Assembly: GCA_002392265.1 (NCBI GenBank)
Contig: DGGP01000113.1
Span: forward strand, 1 to 14,766
Direction: 5' to 3'
DNA: 14,766 bases
Source: Firmicutes bacterium UBA3871
GTDB lineage: Bacteria; Bacillota; Clostridia; Peptostreptococcales; Anaerovoracaceae
How positions within the stretch are numbered: the first letter of the stretch is position 1; the number at the start of each line of letters is the position of its first letter. The notes beneath the pieces were generated by a model. It did not search any database and was not told where the DNA came from. It saw only the letters and a list, made by a program, of their open reading frames with translations. The translations under genes and the position numbers were made by a program. Below are positions 12,818 to 14,766 of the stretch, piece after piece.

Positions 12818-14704
12818 ATGGTCAAATATACCAGAATAGCACTCCTCGTGATAATGGATGTGTTGATAATTAATTTCGCATACATATTCTGGCTGCTGAT
12901 GCGCTTTGACTTTGATGTCAGCAGCATCGCTTTCAATTCATATTTTGCGGTTTATGTAAACAATATGTTCCTGATAACGCTGACTTCGGTTTTGGGTTTG
13001 GCGCTTGCGGGGATATATACATCCATGTGGAAATATGCGGGCGCGGACGAGCTTGTAAAGGTTGCGGTCGGATCGCTCCTTTCGGTCGTATTCTCGATGT
13101 CTGCAATGTCCTTGATGCAGCAGAGTCTGCCGAGGTCGACCTACATCGCAGCGTTCATGATTATCATGATAGGCGTGGGCGGAGTCAGGATGCTTTACAG
13201 ATATTTGAGACGTCTCAGAAATCCGGGCGCTGCTAAAATGGGCACTCTGCAGATAACCCGCGGCGGAATCATCGGCTCAAACACCAGAAAGGTTATGATG
13301 GTCGGTGCCGGTGATGCGGGCGCAAGCATGATAAAGGAAATAAAGGATCATCCCGAGTACGGACAAAGGGTGGTCGTTGCAATTGACGACAATCCCGAAA
13401 AAATCGGCCGCCGCATCGCGGGCGTAAAGGTGGCGGGTGATACCACGCAGATAAAGATGATTGCGAGGAAATATTCGGTGGACGATATCATCGTCGCAAT
13501 CCCGTCGGCAAATAAAAAGACTATCCAGAGAATAGTTACGGAATGTAACAAGACGCGCTGTAAAATCAAGATTTTGCCTTCGCTGATTGATCTCATAAAT
13601 GAAAAGGTTTCAATCAGCAAGCTGCGCGATGTAGATATTGAGGACCTGCTTGGCAGAGATCCCGTAGAGGTTAATATACGCGAGGTTTCGGGCTATCTCG
13701 AGGGCAAAATCGTTCTTGTAAGCGGTGCAGGCGGCTCCATCGGATCCGAGCTCTGCCGCCAGATTGCGAGGTTCAAGCCACGCAGACTGATAGCTCTCGA
13801 CATTTATGAAAACTCTGTTTTTGAGCTTGCGGGCGAGATGAAAAGGCTTTACCCTGCGCTCGAGTTTGAGACCGTGATTGCTTCAGTCAGAAGCCGCGAG
13901 AGGCTTGCGGAGGTGTTCAGCAAGTACCGCCCTCACATTGTATTCCACGCCGCAGCGCACAAGCACGTGCCACTGATGGAAAAGAATCCGGGTGAGGCGC
14001 TGCTTAACAACATACTGGGAACAAAGAACATAATGGACATCTCGGAGCAGTTCGTTGCGGAGCGCTTTGTCATGATTTCAACAGACAAGGCCGTTAACCC
14101 GACAAATGTAATGGGTGCAACCAAGCGTGCAGCCGAGATGATTCTTCAGGAAAAATCAAAGCACAGCCAGACAAACTTCGTTGCCGTTCGATTCGGAAAC
14201 GTGCTCGGCAGCAACGGCTCGGTTATTCCGATTTTTCGCAAGCAGATTGAGGAAGGCGGCCCTGTAACGGTAACGCATCCCGACATTACCAGATACTTCA
14301 TGACCATACCGGAAGCGGTTCAGCTGGTAATTCAGGCGGGTGCGATGGCTGAAGGCGGGGAAATCTTCATCCTCGATATGGGCGAGCCTGTGAAGATTAT
14401 GGACCTTGCGGAAAATGTAATCAGACTTTCCGGCTACGTTCCGGGAGTCGATATCGACATAGTAATTACCGGACTTCGTCCGGGCGAAAAGCTCTACGAA
14501 GAGCTGCTTTTAAATGAGGAAGGCCTGGAAAAGACAGCTCACAACAAGATTTACGTAGGCCATCCTCTCGGAGCGGAGCCAAAGCTGCGGGAGATGCTCG
14601 AAAATGACACGCTCGAGGCCACAGTCCGCGAGGTCGCAAAGAAGAGCGACGACGAGATAAAGGAATGGTTAAAGGGCATAGTGACAAACTACACCCCACA
14701 ATAA
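12818..14704 (+). CDS. Membrane-bound UDP-N-acetylhexosamine 4,6-dehydratase (CapD/PglF/WbpM type)
   Basis: This is a 628-residue protein of full family length. Four transmembrane segments lie in the first 130 residues (about 7-28, 47-65, 82-100 and 108-128). A first Rossmann-like domain has VMMVGAGDAGAS at 159-170, and the C-terminal SDR domain has VSGAGGSIGSE at 301-311. The catalytic region reads STDKAVNPTNVMGATK (421-436), giving a Ser-Met-Lys arrangement (Ser421, Met432, Lys436) in place of Ser-Tyr-Lys, as known for WbpM/PglF-type large dehydratases. RYFMTIPEA and LRPGEKLYEELL complete the family signature. It should convert UDP-GlcNAc to the 4-keto-6-deoxy sugar, feeding QuiNAc- or bacillosamine-type donors to the priming transferase. 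AGAGGT at 12798-12803 lies 14 nt upstream of the ATG and AAAGG at 12811-12815 nearer. It is the last gene of the operon, and a long hairpin follows 10 nt after the stop. Confidence 0.94.
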   Translation: MVKYTRIALLVIMDVLIINFAYIFWLLMRFDFDVSSIAFNSYFAVYVNNMFLITLTSVLGLALAGIYTSMWKYAGADELVKVAVGSLLSVVFSMSAMSLMQQSLPRSTYIAAFMIIMIGVGGVRMLYRYLRRLRNPGAAKMGTLQITRGGIIGSNTRKVMMVGAGDAGASMIKEIKDHPEYGQRVVVAIDDNPEKIGRRIAGVKVAGDTTQIKMIARKYSVDDIIVAIPSANKKTIQRIVTECNKTRCKIKILPSLIDLINEKVSISKLRDVDIEDLLGRDPVEVNIREVSGYLEGKIVLVSGAGGSIGSELCRQIARFKPRRLIALDIYENSVFELAGEMKRLYPALEFETVIASVRSRERLAEVFSKYRPHIVFHAAAHKHVPLMEKNPGEALLNNILGTKNIMDISEQFVAERFVMISTDKAVNPTNVMGATKRAAEMILQEKSKHSQTNFVAVRFGNVLGSNGSVIPIFRKQIEEGGPVTVTHPDITRYFMTIPEAVQLVIQAGAMAEGGEIFILDMGEPVKIMDLAENVIRLSGYVPGVDIDIVITGLRPGEKLYEELLLNEEGLEKTAHNKIYVGHPLGAEPKLREMLENDTLEATVREVAKKSDDEIKEWLKGIVTNYTPQ

Positions 14705-14714
14705 GGCGAATTTA

Positions 14715-14761
14715 GGGACAGGCACCAAATTGGAAAAAAGGCGAATTTGGTGCCTGTCCCC
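14715..14761. repeat. Long hairpin repeat, copy 2 (GGGGACAGGCACC type), at the window edge
   Basis: Arms GGGACAGGCACCAAATT (14715-14731) and AATTTGGTGCCTGTCCC (14744-14760) are 17-bp perfect complements with a 12-nt loop ending in GGCG, as in copy 1. AATTT on the left and AAATT on the right extend the stem by at least 5 bp past one A.C mismatch, up to the edge of the window. It lies directly after the dehydratase gene and may serve as its transcript end, although no T-tract follows. Confidence 0.88.
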
Positions 14762-14766
14762 AAATT

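Noticed and set aside
12818..14704. Replacement of catalytic Tyr by Met in the dehydratase as a defect
   Set aside because: Ser-Met-Lys is an established arrangement in WbpM/PglF-type large dehydratases, so it is expected.

Overview
The window looks like part of a surface-polysaccharide (capsule/EPS) locus from a low-to-mid GC anaerobic Firmicute, probably a monoderm Clostridia. The reasoning is inference from the proteins: copper-amine-oxidase-type stalk domains, a TolC-like protein with no visible barrel strands, a WbuB/FnlC-type sugar module, Shine-Dalgarno sites such as GGAGGT, and TATAAT-type promoters. No rRNA, tRNA, CRISPR array or conventional transposase gene was seen.

Layout. (1) 1-2352, + strand: the 3' part of a UDP-sugar 2-epimerase (FnlC/CapG-like) and a MurJ/MviN-type flippase. 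(2) 2353-4148: an AT-richer insertion-like segment holding an AAA ATPase fused to a DUF234 PD-(D/E)XK nuclease-like domain. Three related palindromic repeats surround it and it has its own promoter. (3) 4149-7114, + strand: a WbuB-like glycosyltransferase, an SDR-family epimerase and a phosphoglycosyl transferase that primes undecaprenyl phosphate, ending in a strong bidirectional terminator. (4) 7183-9177, - strand: a large O-antigen polymerase/ligase-like membrane protein with its own promoter. (5) 9178-9399: a divergent promoter region with a long perfect hairpin (GGGGACAGGCACC type) between the two promoters. (6) 9400-14704, + strand: a TolC-like exported protein with its own promoter and terminator, then an apparent operon of an exported stalk-domain protein, a trypsin-fold protein that seems to have lost its catalytic residues, and a membrane-bound SMK-type UDP-sugar 4,6-dehydratase. 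A second copy of the long hairpin lies at the right edge.

How the genes may work together (inference): the dehydratase and 2-epimerase make modified UDP-N-acetylhexosamines, possibly UDP-QuiNAc/bacillosamine-type and UDP-L-FucNAc. The phosphoglycosyl transferase loads the first sugar on the lipid carrier and the WbuB-like enzyme extends it. The MurJ-like protein flips the lipid-linked unit and the Wzy/WaaL-like protein polymerises or ligates it. The TolC-like and stalk-domain proteins may act outside the membrane.

The best candidate for an undescribed system is the ATPase-nuclease cassette at about 2488-4130. Its three hairpin repeats share arms and flanks in a mosaic: A and C match over 43 nt as direct repeats, B's left flank and C's right flank match as an inverted repeat, and A and B share right flanks. 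This suggests recombination or mobility centred on the palindromes. The cassette separates the FnlC-like and WbuB-like genes, which are adjacent in known loci.
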